Assembly: GCA_049116495.1 (NCBI GenBank)
Contig: JAGDYV010000124.1
Span: 1 to 15,846 of the forward strand
DNA length: 15,846 nucleotides
Source of the DNA: CAJQQK01 sp049116495
Lineage (GTDB): Bacteria; Pseudomonadota; Alphaproteobacteria; Rhizobiales; Hyphomicrobiaceae
Direction of reading: 5' to 3'
Part shown: piece by piece, positions 1 through 5,873 of the stretch
Numbering within the stretch: the first letter of the stretch is position 1
Layout: every line of letters starts with the position of its first letter
The notes under the pieces: generated by a model
Told to the model about the DNA's origin: nothing
Database searches by the model: none
Seen by the model: the letters and a program-made list of their open reading frames with translations, nothing else
Made by a program: the position numbers and the translations under genes

Positions 1-1695
1 GACTGGTTCCAGCTCTGCCTCAAGGAAGGCCTGACCGTTTTTCGCGATCAGGAGTTCACCGCCGACGAACGCGACCCAACCGTCGGGCGCATTGCTGATG
101 TGCGAAACCTGCGCGCCCATCAGTTCCCGGAAGATGCAGGTCCCCTGGCACATCCGGTGCGCCCGGCCAGCTACATTGAGATCAACAACTTCTATACCGC
201 CACCGTTTATGAAAAGGGCGCCGAGCTGGTCCGCATGATCCAGACGATTTGCGGGCGTGAGGGCTTTCGCAAGGGAATGGACCTCTATTTCAAGCGCCAT
301 GACGGTGAGGCAACAACGATCGAGGCCTTCATCGCGTGCTTTGAACAGGCCGCCAAGGTGGACCTCAACCAATTCCAGACCTGGTATCATCAGGCAGGTA
401 CGCCCGAGTTGGTTTGCCAGGTTTCGCACAACGCGAAGACCAAGACCGTCGACCTCACGGTCGAGCAGGTGCTGCCGCCAACGCCGGGCGAGACACGCAA
501 GAAGGCGTTGCACATTCCATTGCGCGTTGGATTGCTCGACGCCGATGGTAAAGACCTGCCGCTCAAACTGACCAGCGGTGATCCCGTGCGCGATGGGCTT
601 CTCCACATCACCAAGCGCACCCAGAAATTCCGCTTTGCGAATGTCGCCGAAGCACCGGTTGCGTCGCTGCTGCGTGGGTTTTCAGCACCTGTCAATCTTA
701 CGATCGACCGCAGCGACACCGAGTTGGCGTTTCTGATCGCGCATGACACCGACCTATTCGCGCGCTGGCAGGCCGGCGTCGACTTTGCGACGCGGATCAT
801 GGTTGCCCTAGCTGACAACGTTACGGATCCAGCCAGCCTCGCGCGTGCGGACGCGTTTGCCGACGGCCTCAGTCAGACACTCAGCAACGGCTCGCTGTCA
901 CCTGCCTATCTCGCGGAAATCATCAAGATCCCGTCCGAGTCAGACATTGCCCGCGCGATCGGCCGTGACGTCGACCCGGGTGCCGTCCACAAATCCCGGA
1001 CGGTGTTCGCTAAACGCTTGGCGAAACGGCTTGGAGCGCAACTTGAGGCCGTCTATGCGGCGCACTCTGGCGACGGTGGCCCGTTCAGTCCCGATGCCGA
1101 CAATGCCGGGCGTCGTGCGTTGCGCAACGGCGCCTTGTCACTTCTCGTTGCGCGAAACAGCAAGGCTGACAAAGCCCGGCTGATGGCGCATTTCAAGAAC
1201 GCCAACAACATGACCGACCAGAGCCACGCGCTCTATCTCCTCGCTGCCAGTGGTGGCAAGGACGCCGACGTTGCGCTCGATGCCTTCCGCCGGCAATGGC
1301 GCGACGATCATATCGTCATCGATACCTGGTTCAGCGCTCAAGCCGCAGCACCTCGGGCAACCACATTGCGCAATATTCGCCGGCTCATGAAAGACCCGCT
1401 GTTCTCGATGGAGACGCCCAACAAGGTGCGTGCTCTCGTCGGCATGTTCGCACTCGGCAATCCGTCACAGTTCAACAAGGCGGACGGCAGCGGCTATCGT
1501 TTTCTCGCCCAGCAGGTTCTGTTCCTCGACAGGATCAATCCCCAGATCGCGGCTCGCCTTCTCAACGCTTTTCGCAGTTGGCGAACTTTAGAGCCAAAAC
1601 GTCGCGGGTTGGCGGCAGCCGCGCTCAACACGATCGTCGCCAAGTCCGGCATTTCCAACGACGTCTACGAGATCGCCTCGAAGATGGTAGATTAA
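1..1695 (+). CDS. pepN: Aminopeptidase N (M1 family), 5'-truncated by window edge
   Basis: Zinc metallo-aminopeptidase of the M1 family, which removes N-terminal residues from peptides in the cytosol. The open frame runs from base 1, so the gene starts outside the window; 564 residues are visible, matching the E. coli PepN stretch from about residue 312 to its end at 870. The fragment opens with DWFQLCLKEGLTVFRDQEF; the Glu at 25-27 is the third zinc ligand (E. coli Glu320). The HExxH motif lies just upstream and is not seen. NNFYTATVYEKGAE holds the transition-state Tyr at 208-210 (E. coli Tyr381). The QFPEDAGPMAHP-like and RPxSYIEINNFY blocks are typical of bacterial PepN. The rest is the DUF3458-type linker and the helical C-terminal domain, ending KMVD before TAA at 1693. 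No frameshift is seen. Family assignment is secure; the N-terminal domain cannot be judged. Confidence 0.97.
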   Translation, partial: DWFQLCLKEGLTVFRDQEFTADERDPTVGRIADVRNLRAHQFPEDAGPLAHPVRPASYIEINNFYTATVYEKGAELVRMIQTICGREGFRKGMDLYFKRHDGEATTIEAFIACFEQAAKVDLNQFQTWYHQAGTPELVCQVSHNAKTKTVDLTVEQVLPPTPGETRKKALHIPLRVGLLDADGKDLPLKLTSGDPVRDGLLHITKRTQKFRFANVAEAPVASLLRGFSAPVNLTIDRSDTELAFLIAHDTDLFARWQAGVDFATRIMVALADNVTDPASLARADAFADGLSQTLSNGSLSPAYLAEIIKIPSESDIARAIGRDVDPGAVHKSRTVFAKRLAKRLGAQLEAVYAAHSGDGGPFSPDADNAGRRALRNGALSLLVARNSKADKARLMAHFKNANNMTDQSHALYLLAASGGKDADVALDAFRRQWRDDHIVIDTWFSAQAAAPRATTLRNIRRLMKDPLFSMETPNKVRALVGMFALGNPSQFNKADGSGYRFLAQQVLFLDRINPQIAARLLNAFRSWRTLEPKRRGLAAAALNTIVAKSGISNDVYEIASKMVD

Positions 1696-1707
1696 AACGC
1701 TTCGACG

Positions 1708-1743
1708 ATTTCGATTTAATCTCCTCGACAGCCGAATCGAAAT
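1708..1743. repeat. 9-bp inverted repeat downstream of pepN
   Basis: ATTTCGATT at 1708-1716 and AATCGAAAT at 1735-1743 are perfect inverted repeats with an 18-base loop, starting 12 bases after the pepN stop. No T-run follows on the + strand, so it is not a canonical intrinsic terminator. It could be a weak transcript end for pepN or an operator for the kinase-like gene starting 80 bases later. The arms are AT-rich compared with the surrounding sequence. Confidence 0.35.
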
Positions 1744-1808
1744 GAGGCGTAATAGTGTCAGCGATTCGGTTGGTGTGGGGCTCGCCGAGGGCGCGATTGC
1801 AAAAAAAT

Positions 1809-1814
1809 GAGGGG
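1809..1814 (+). promoter_or_regulatory. Ribosome binding site deciding the start of the HisKA protein
   Basis: GAGGGG lies 8 bases before ATG 1823. The alternative in-frame ATG at 1835 has AGGA only 2 bases upstream, too close. The site sits between an A7 run (1801-1807) and a T5 run (1815-1819), which could pair weakly and mask it. Confidence 0.6.
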
Positions 1815-1822
1815 TTTTTGCT

Positions 1823-2851
1823 ATGGTCAGGACCATGTCCGCCAAGCTGCGGCGGAGCTTTGCGCAGGCGGCAGAGGTTGGTGCGGCGACCAATCAGGCA
1901 CCTGGGACCCTGGTCGCCGCTGCTATTTTGCAATCCATCCTGCTCATCGGCCTCGCGCTTACAATGACACTGACAGCACCCGGTATTGACCCATTTGCAT
2001 TGCAGATGTTCGGCACCATAACGATTCTGACAGCCGCCTTTGTCGCCTACCTCGCACTCTCTCGCATCTCCGCCGATCCGGCAGCCGCACCCGGCCGCCG
2101 CCCGTCGTCTCCACCGCAAACATCCGTGCCGGTCACCCGGTTCCCGCTTCGCCACGCTCAGGCGCCCGGTGACGTCGAGCAACTCCTTCGGCTAAAGGCG
2201 CGTGTCAGTCACGACCTGCGCACGCCTCTCAACGCTGTCATCGGCTTTTCGGAGATGATGCAGCAGGAAGTGCTTGGACCGGTCGGGCACGAGCGCTATC
2301 GCGACTACATCGCGGAAATTCGCAAATCTGCCGAGTATTTCCAGGAGGCGACAGAGAAAACACTCGCCGTTACGGAATTGCTCGCATCTCCTCCCGGCCA
2401 TAAGCGCGAAGCCATCGACCTTGCCGGCACCATTGCGTCATCGCTGGAGCAATTCCGTAAGATGTCTGCGATCGGCAATGAGTCCTGGTCGATTGAGATT
2501 GACGGCGGCCAAGTCGTTGAGGGCAACCGAGCGGCCCTCGCCGACGCCCTGCCATACCTGTGGGGCAGCGGCGTCATGCTGGCCACCGATGCTGCCGCGT
2601 CCTGTACCGTTAGCTCGACGCAGGCTGGTTTCGGTTACGTTGACATTCACTTCCGCGTCGACGGTTGTGATCCGGCACTCGTCCGTGGTGATACGGAGTT
2701 GAGCCCCGGCGCGGAACTCAGTCTCATGCTGGCGCGGCTTGGCGTCGAGGCCGCTGGCGGCAAGATTACGTTTGAGGTCAGCGCGCCGAGCACCTGGATT
2801 GCCACCATCCGTCTGCCGCTCGTGGCCCAGCGCGAATTGCAGCTTCATTAA
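1823..2851 (+). CDS. Membrane HisKA-domain protein with degenerate ATPase domain
   Basis: 342 residues. Two hydrophobic segments (about 30-51 and 58-79) form a hairpin anchor with almost no periplasmic part. A Pro-rich linker (about 84-108) leads to a HisKA dimerisation helix: VSHDLRTPLNAVIGFSEMM, phosphoacceptor His130, closely resembling the DivJ/PdhS-type H-box of alphaproteobacteria. The C-terminal part (about 195-335) keeps the length of an HATPase_c fold but not its motifs. No N-box Asn is visible: where one would expect it the sequence reads ADALPYLWGSGVM. The DxGxG box is missing, and the G2 box has become SPGAELSLMLARLG instead of GTGLGL. The final strand TWIATIRLPL is still kinase-like. 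By inference it cannot bind ATP normally and may act as a phosphotransferase or phosphatase in a phosphorelay, as the degenerate ChpT fold does. It stands alone on + with no response regulator beside it; pepN ends 127 bases upstream. Confidence 0.88.
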   Translation: MVRTMSAKLRRSFAQAAEVGAATNQAPGTLVAAAILQSILLIGLALTMTLTAPGIDPFALQMFGTITILTAAFVAYLALSRISADPAAAPGRRPSSPPQTSVPVTRFPLRHAQAPGDVEQLLRLKARVSHDLRTPLNAVIGFSEMMQQEVLGPVGHERYRDYIAEIRKSAEYFQEATEKTLAVTELLASPPGHKREAIDLAGTIASSLEQFRKMSAIGNESWSIEIDGGQVVEGNRAALADALPYLWGSGVMLATDAAASCTVSSTQAGFGYVDIHFRVDGCDPALVRGDTELSPGAELSLMLARLGVEAAGGKITFEVSAPSTWIATIRLPLVAQRELQLH

Positions 2852-2897
2852 ACGCCAGCGGTCAACGCCGCGCCGCCTGGATCATCACTTAGCGTCG

Positions 2898-2935
2898 CGA
2901 CGTCACCAGCGATGCCGCCGCCGGTGGTGACGTCG
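2898..2935. terminator. 11-bp perfect inverted repeat at the convergent 3' ends
   Basis: CGACGTCACCA (2898-2908) pairs exactly with TGGTGACGTCG (2925-2935) around a GC-rich 16-base loop. It overlaps the last codons and stop of the minus-strand sensor gene and lies 47 bases past the stop of the plus-strand HisKA gene, where a bidirectional terminator would be useful. No T-tract follows on either strand, so intrinsic termination is uncertain. Confidence 0.4.
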
Positions 2936-3394
2936 GCGCAGAAACTCCCGTCGCTCTTCAACCGTCAGTAGTTCCGCCAAGTTTGGGAACAATGCCTGAC
3001 GGGCCTTGGTCAACGCGATCCGCGCTTCCGCGACGTCGGCATATGCCTTGGCCAGATCCTCGCGTGCATATGGTTCCGCCTTAAATGCATCACGTGCCGC
3101 CCGCCGAGCTTTGCGCAGTCTTCGGCGCAGCGGCCGAATTCGACTGCGGTGGCTATCGAGCATGTCTCTTAATTTGCTGCGTCGCTGCTCAGGCAAAGTG
3201 TCGACATATCGCGCGAACCGAGACATTGAGCCGCCGTGACCGCCTTTGCGGAAATGCAGCATCGCGGCAATCGCCATACCGGCAATGACCAGGTTGATCG
3301 CAACGGACAGCACCAGCACGATCCACATCCAGCGTGGCGCCCGCCGCACCACAGATGCCTCCGGCGGCGCTTCAAGTGGTGGCGTCACGGTCAT
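2903..3394 (-). CDS. Membrane-anchored periplasmic sensor, CnrX/ZraP/CpxP-like (Metal_resist family)
   Basis: 163 residues. A short cytosolic N-terminus is followed by one membrane segment (about 22-46, MWIVLVLSVAINLVIAGMAI) and a periplasmic helical hairpin. The hairpin carries the family pattern LPEQRRSKLRDML (67-79), an Arg-rich first helix, an Ala-rich second helix (about 112-136), and LLTVEERREFLRR near the end. Family members sense or bind metals, or chaperone stressed envelope proteins; CnrX controls the CnrY anti-sigma factor. The protein is unusually basic, has no Cys, and ends RRRHHRRRHRW, a possible His-rich metal-binding tail. The start ATG overlaps the preceding stop as ATGA (3391-3394), and AGGA lies 6 bases upstream, so it is translationally coupled to the membrane protein before it. 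By context it is the signal input of the sigma operon; its ligand is unknown. Confidence 0.84.
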   Translation of the reverse strand: MTVTPPLEAPPEASVVRRAPRWMWIVLVLSVAINLVIAGMAIAAMLHFRKGGHGGSMSRFARYVDTLPEQRRSKLRDMLDSHRSRIRPLRRRLRKARRAARDAFKAEPYAREDLAKAYADVAEARIALTKARQALFPNLAELLTVEERREFLRRRHHRRRHRW

Positions 3395-3933
3395 AAAATG
3401 TCCTCGTCATCTTGGCTCTGCAGCGCTTCATCCAATGCGGTCATTTGCACGGATGATGCCGAAAGGCTGACACCGGCCAAATCTCCCACACTTTGCGTGA
3501 CGATCTGGCCGCGGTCGGTCGAGCCGACGAAAATCCCAAGCGCCAACGATGCAGCCATCAGTGCGGCGGCTGCAACCCAATCGCGAACAGGGCGTCCGCC
3601 ATCGGTCGATCCGGCCGGATCTGCGCTTTTTGCGACACGCAACGCCACGACCTCTCCGCTTGATCGGTTTCGCGGCTCAGCGATCTCCTGTGCGGGTGTT
3701 GCCGCCAATATCCGCGCGATCAGGTCATCTGACGGCGGCGTCTGGGCCCCCGCCTCTGCAGCGTCGACAATCAACCGGTCCAACGCCCAATCCTCGCGCA
3801 GCAATGCCGCCCGCTCATCTGCCGGCAAAGCTTCAACGGCGGCACGCCCATCAGGCGGCCAGCGCGAGATGTCGCTGCCATACGCCGCTAGCAGGGTGGC
3901 GATGCGATCCTGATCGCTGTTCCGGGTCACCAT
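3391..3933 (-). CDS. Single-pass membrane protein, probable anti-sigma factor (CnrY-like position)
   Basis: 180 residues from the chosen start. The frame is open further upstream to 3987, but ATG 3933 has AGGAG 7 bases before it (3941-3945) and lies 14 bases after the sigma factor stop. The N-terminal 115 residues are soluble and predicted cytosolic, with LLAAYGSDISRWP near residue 15, a pattern I associate with small alphaproteobacterial proteins encoded beside ECF sigma factors. One membrane segment follows (about 118-138, VAAAALMAASLALGIFVGS), then about 40 periplasmic residues ending in an acidic tail (QSQDDEDIL). No zinc-binding HxxxCxxC anti-sigma motif is present. I assign anti-sigma by position between an ECF sigma gene and a CnrX-like sensor and by topology (cytosolic head, membrane segment, short periplasmic tail). 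It could instead be an accessory membrane subunit. Downstream coupling to the sensor is through ATGA. Confidence 0.72.
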   Translation of the reverse strand: MVTRNSDQDRIATLLAAYGSDISRWPPDGRAAVEALPADERAALLREDWALDRLIVDAAEAGAQTPPSDDLIARILAATPAQEIAEPRNRSSGEVVALRVAKSADPAGSTDGGRPVRDWVAAAALMAASLALGIFVGSTDRGQIVTQSVGDLAGVSLSASSVQMTALDEALQSQDDEDIL

Positions 3934-3940
3934 GTCTTCT

Positions 3941-3945
3941 CTCCT
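3941..3945 (-). promoter_or_regulatory. Ribosome binding site deciding the membrane protein start
   Basis: AGGAG on the minus strand, 7 bases before ATG 3933. It supports this start over the upstream in-frame ATG at 3987, which would overlap the sigma gene by 40 bases. Confidence 0.7.
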
Positions 3946-3947
3946 GC

Positions 3948-4628
3948 TCAAGCGTGGCCGTTTGATTGGGCCAGCAATTCCTGCCAATCATCTTTGAGGA
4001 TATCGCGCAACCGACGCCGGCCGCGTGCCAGCAACGACTCCAGCGCATCTTCTGTCAGCTCCATCATTGCCGCGACATCGCGCTGGCTCATGTCATCGAA
4101 ATGAAACAGGCTGACAGCAACTCGCTGGCGCGGCGGCAAACCGGCCAGTGCCTCCTCGACACGGGATGAGACTTCGCTCGCATCCAGTGCCTTTAGTTGG
4201 CCTGGTTCCTCGATCTGTTCCGGCAACTCGTCGGTGACGTCAAGCCGCTTGGCTTTGCGCAGGCAATCGATCGCCAGGTTCGAAGCCACGCGTCGCAGCC
4301 ATGGCCGCATGCCATACTCACCTGCCTCAAGTGTCCTTGCCGTGTGCCAGAGACGCAGGAACGACTCCTGTGCGATGTCCTCGGCCTCTGCTTCATCGCG
4401 CACAATGCGCCGGGCGGTGGCGAGCACGGCGCTTAGATGACGCTGCATCAGCAATGTGAACGCCAGCCGGTCACCGGCAGCGATCCGGCCGAGCAGTTCG
4501 GCATCATCGTCGTCATCCGTCTCCCGCACGGCATTCGCGCCGCGTGGCGGTTGGCGCGCAGGCAGGGGCACCACATTTCCTGTGGCGGCCTCTTCATGCG
4601 TCACGATGCGTTTGGCAGCCACAGACAT
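3948..4628 (-). CDS. ECF-type RNA polymerase sigma factor
   Basis: 226 residues. Region 2 spans about 45-122: DRLAFTLLMQRHLSAVL, then the core-binding and -10 recognition helix with RDEAEAEDIAQESFLRLW and WLRRVASNLAIDCLR. Region 4 spans about 156-212: LAGLPPRQRVAVSLFHFDDM, then the helix-turn-helix SQRDVAAMMELTEDALESLLARGRRRLRDI. Regions 1.1 and 3 are absent, as expected for group IV. The first 42 residues are an extra low-complexity extension ending in an acidic run (DDDDD). It is first in an operon with a probable anti-sigma and a periplasmic sensor, so it should respond to an envelope signal. The start is not firm: AGAGG (4631-4635) is only 2 bases before ATG 4628 but 8 bases before an in-frame GTG at 4622, two codons later. 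The target promoters are not evident; I found no convincing copy of an ECF motif just upstream of its own gene. Confidence 0.93.
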   Translation of the reverse strand: MSVAAKRIVTHEEAATGNVVPLPARQPPRGANAVRETDDDDDAELLGRIAAGDRLAFTLLMQRHLSAVLATARRIVRDEAEAEDIAQESFLRLWHTARTLEAGEYGMRPWLRRVASNLAIDCLRKAKRLDVTDELPEQIEEPGQLKALDASEVSSRVEEALAGLPPRQRVAVSLFHFDDMSQRDVAAMMELTEDALESLLARGRRRLRDILKDDWQELLAQSNGHA

Positions 4629-4662
4629 AGCCTCTGACGATTCCCACTTTGCCGACGCAGTT

Positions 4663-4699
4663 TACCCGCCGCACGCCGTAAAGCCACGCGCGGCGGGTA
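4663..4699. terminator. 10-bp perfect hairpin between EF-hand gene and sigma gene
   Basis: TACCCGCCGC (4663-4672) pairs exactly with GCGGCGGGTA (4690-4699), loop 17 bases. It lies 49 bases past the EF-hand gene stop and 35 bases before the sigma gene start, both on minus. It may end EF-hand transcription or attenuate read-through into the sigma operon. On the minus strand three A follow instead of T, so a classical intrinsic terminator is not supported. Confidence 0.4.
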
Positions 4700-4747
4700 G
4701 ACTATTCCGCGATATCGACTGTGTAGCCGTTATCGCCCGGTATGGAG

Positions 4748-5752
4748 CTATTGCGTATCGCGTTGATTTCCTTCACGTCCCCTTCGACCGCCACGATCTC
4801 CGTGATGATCCCGGTGCCAACGCCGCCCGCGATGATGACCGCCACGGCCACGCCGTTCGCTCCGCTCGATCACGCCACTGCCGTCAACATCCATCTTTGC
4901 GAAACGCGCATCACGGTGCTTCACAAACTGTTCCATGGTCAGCTTGCCATCCTTGCCGGCGCCAAACCGGTGCAGGAAGCGCAACACACGATAATCGAGC
5001 ACCTCCTTGCGCAATGTGTCACGATCGGATTGGTCGATCACGCCGTCCTTGTTACGATCCCAGCGCGCAAACCGCTTCGTCGCCCGATCCTGTAGTTCCT
5101 GGATCGTGACCGCTCCATCCTTGTTGGTATCCGCGCCGGCAAGGTGGCGCAGCATCCGCCGGCCACGCCGATGTCCGCGGCGACCATGGTGACGGCCACG
5201 GCCCCAGCCATGCCGTCGCGCGCCGGGCTCGCGGCTGAGAAAGTCTCGCCCCCTGAGCATCGGCGGTAGATCCGCATCGGTGATCTGGCCGTCGCCGGTG
5301 ATATCCATGCGTTTAAACCGCTCGGTCACGCGCGCTTCAATTTCCTGCTGCGTGACCTTGCCATCACGATCGGCATCCAGCCGTTGCATCATCCGTTGCA
5401 ACCGATGTCCACGGCGGCGCCCGAAACGTCGTTCCATACGATCGGAAATCCGGGCTTCAGCTTCGCTTGCGTCGACGACGCCGTCGCTGTTCACATCCCA
5501 TTTGGCGAATTTTGCGCGCGTCTTGCCGTCGAATTCTTCTTTTGTCATCTCGCGGCGCCGTTTCCCGCGCCGGCCACGCCGCTCATCGCCGCCCCAACGC
5601 CCGTGGCGGCCCCAGCCGCCATGCTCGTAACCACCGTGATGGCCACCGTAGCCGCGTCCATCATGGCGACCACGTTCCGCGTTCGCAACGATGGCAGTCA
5701 GGCCGACCGCCGCCACCGCGACACCGGCTGTTATCCAGAATGTCTTGCTCAT
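4748..5752 (-). CDS. Exported protein with seven EF-hand loops and Arg/His/Gly-rich segments
   Basis: 334 residues. The N-terminus (SKTFWITAGVAVAAVGLTAIVANA) is a signal peptide with probable cleavage after residue 25. Residues 28-66 are Gly/His/Arg-rich. Loops matching the EF-hand pattern DxDxDG...E/D start at 86, 126, 150, 208, 232 and 288. A seventh at 264 (GAGKDGKLTMEQ) has lost the position 1, 3 and 12 ligands. Loops 1-3 and 4-7 form two blocks separated by a basic Gly/His/Arg linker (about 176-200). The C-terminal tail (300-328) is again rich in HH and RR. Calcium binding is expected for the six intact loops; the basic parts could bind anions, polysaccharide or transition metals. It precedes the sigma operon on the same strand with a 119-base gap holding a hairpin, so it may be a partner or a target of that system. 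Ribosome binding site upstream is weak. Confidence 0.9.
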   Translation of the reverse strand: MSKTFWITAGVAVAAVGLTAIVANAERGRHDGRGYGGHHGGYEHGGWGRHGRWGGDERRGRRGKRRREMTKEEFDGKTRAKFAKWDVNSDGVVDASEAEARISDRMERRFGRRRGHRLQRMMQRLDADRDGKVTQQEIEARVTERFKRMDITGDGQITDADLPPMLRGRDFLSREPGARRHGWGRGRHHGRRGHRRGRRMLRHLAGADTNKDGAVTIQELQDRATKRFARWDRNKDGVIDQSDRDTLRKEVLDYRVLRFLHRFGAGKDGKLTMEQFVKHRDARFAKMDVDGSGVIERSERRGRGGHHRGRRWHRDHHGDRGGRRGREGNQRDTQ

Positions 5753-5873
5753 GTGATTTGAACTCGCTCATGTGTTGTTACGTCCAAGGCGCAGTTGGCA
5801 AAAGAGCGAACTGCCGCGCCTATGGGAGGTAAACGTCACGTCACGAGAATTCCGTCGCCCGCTGCCGGTTTTT
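5753..5873 (-). promoter_or_regulatory. Gap between glnE and the EF-hand gene
   Basis: 121 bases that must hold the end of the glnE transcript and probably the EF-hand promoter. GCAGTT (5791-5796) and AACTGC (5809-5814) form a 6-bp inverted repeat that would lie in the EF-hand leader. A GGAATT element occurs on the minus strand near 5848-5853 but its spacing to the following CGT is too short for a standard ECF promoter. No clear sigma-70 promoter was identified. Confidence 0.25.

Noticed and set aside
3236..3913. 225-codon open frame on + opposite the membrane protein and sensor
   Set aside because: Antisense shadow of two coupled genes; no domain or membrane pattern.
4456..5109. 217-codon open frame on + spanning the sigma and EF-hand genes
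   Set aside because: Composition is Ser/Arg/Ala-rich shadow, it crosses two real genes and the hairpin between them, and no ribosome binding site is seen.
5747..5774. Direct repeat GCTCATGTG at 5747-5755 and 5766-5774 around the EF-hand gene start, giving a second upstream ATG
   Set aside because: The upstream ATG (5771) is out of frame, lacks a ribosome binding site, and a single 9-base duplication is weak evidence for a leader peptide.
5835..5853. GGAATT followed by CGT on - as an ECF promoter for the EF-hand gene
   Set aside because: Only about 12-13 bases separate the two elements, too short for the known ECF spacing.
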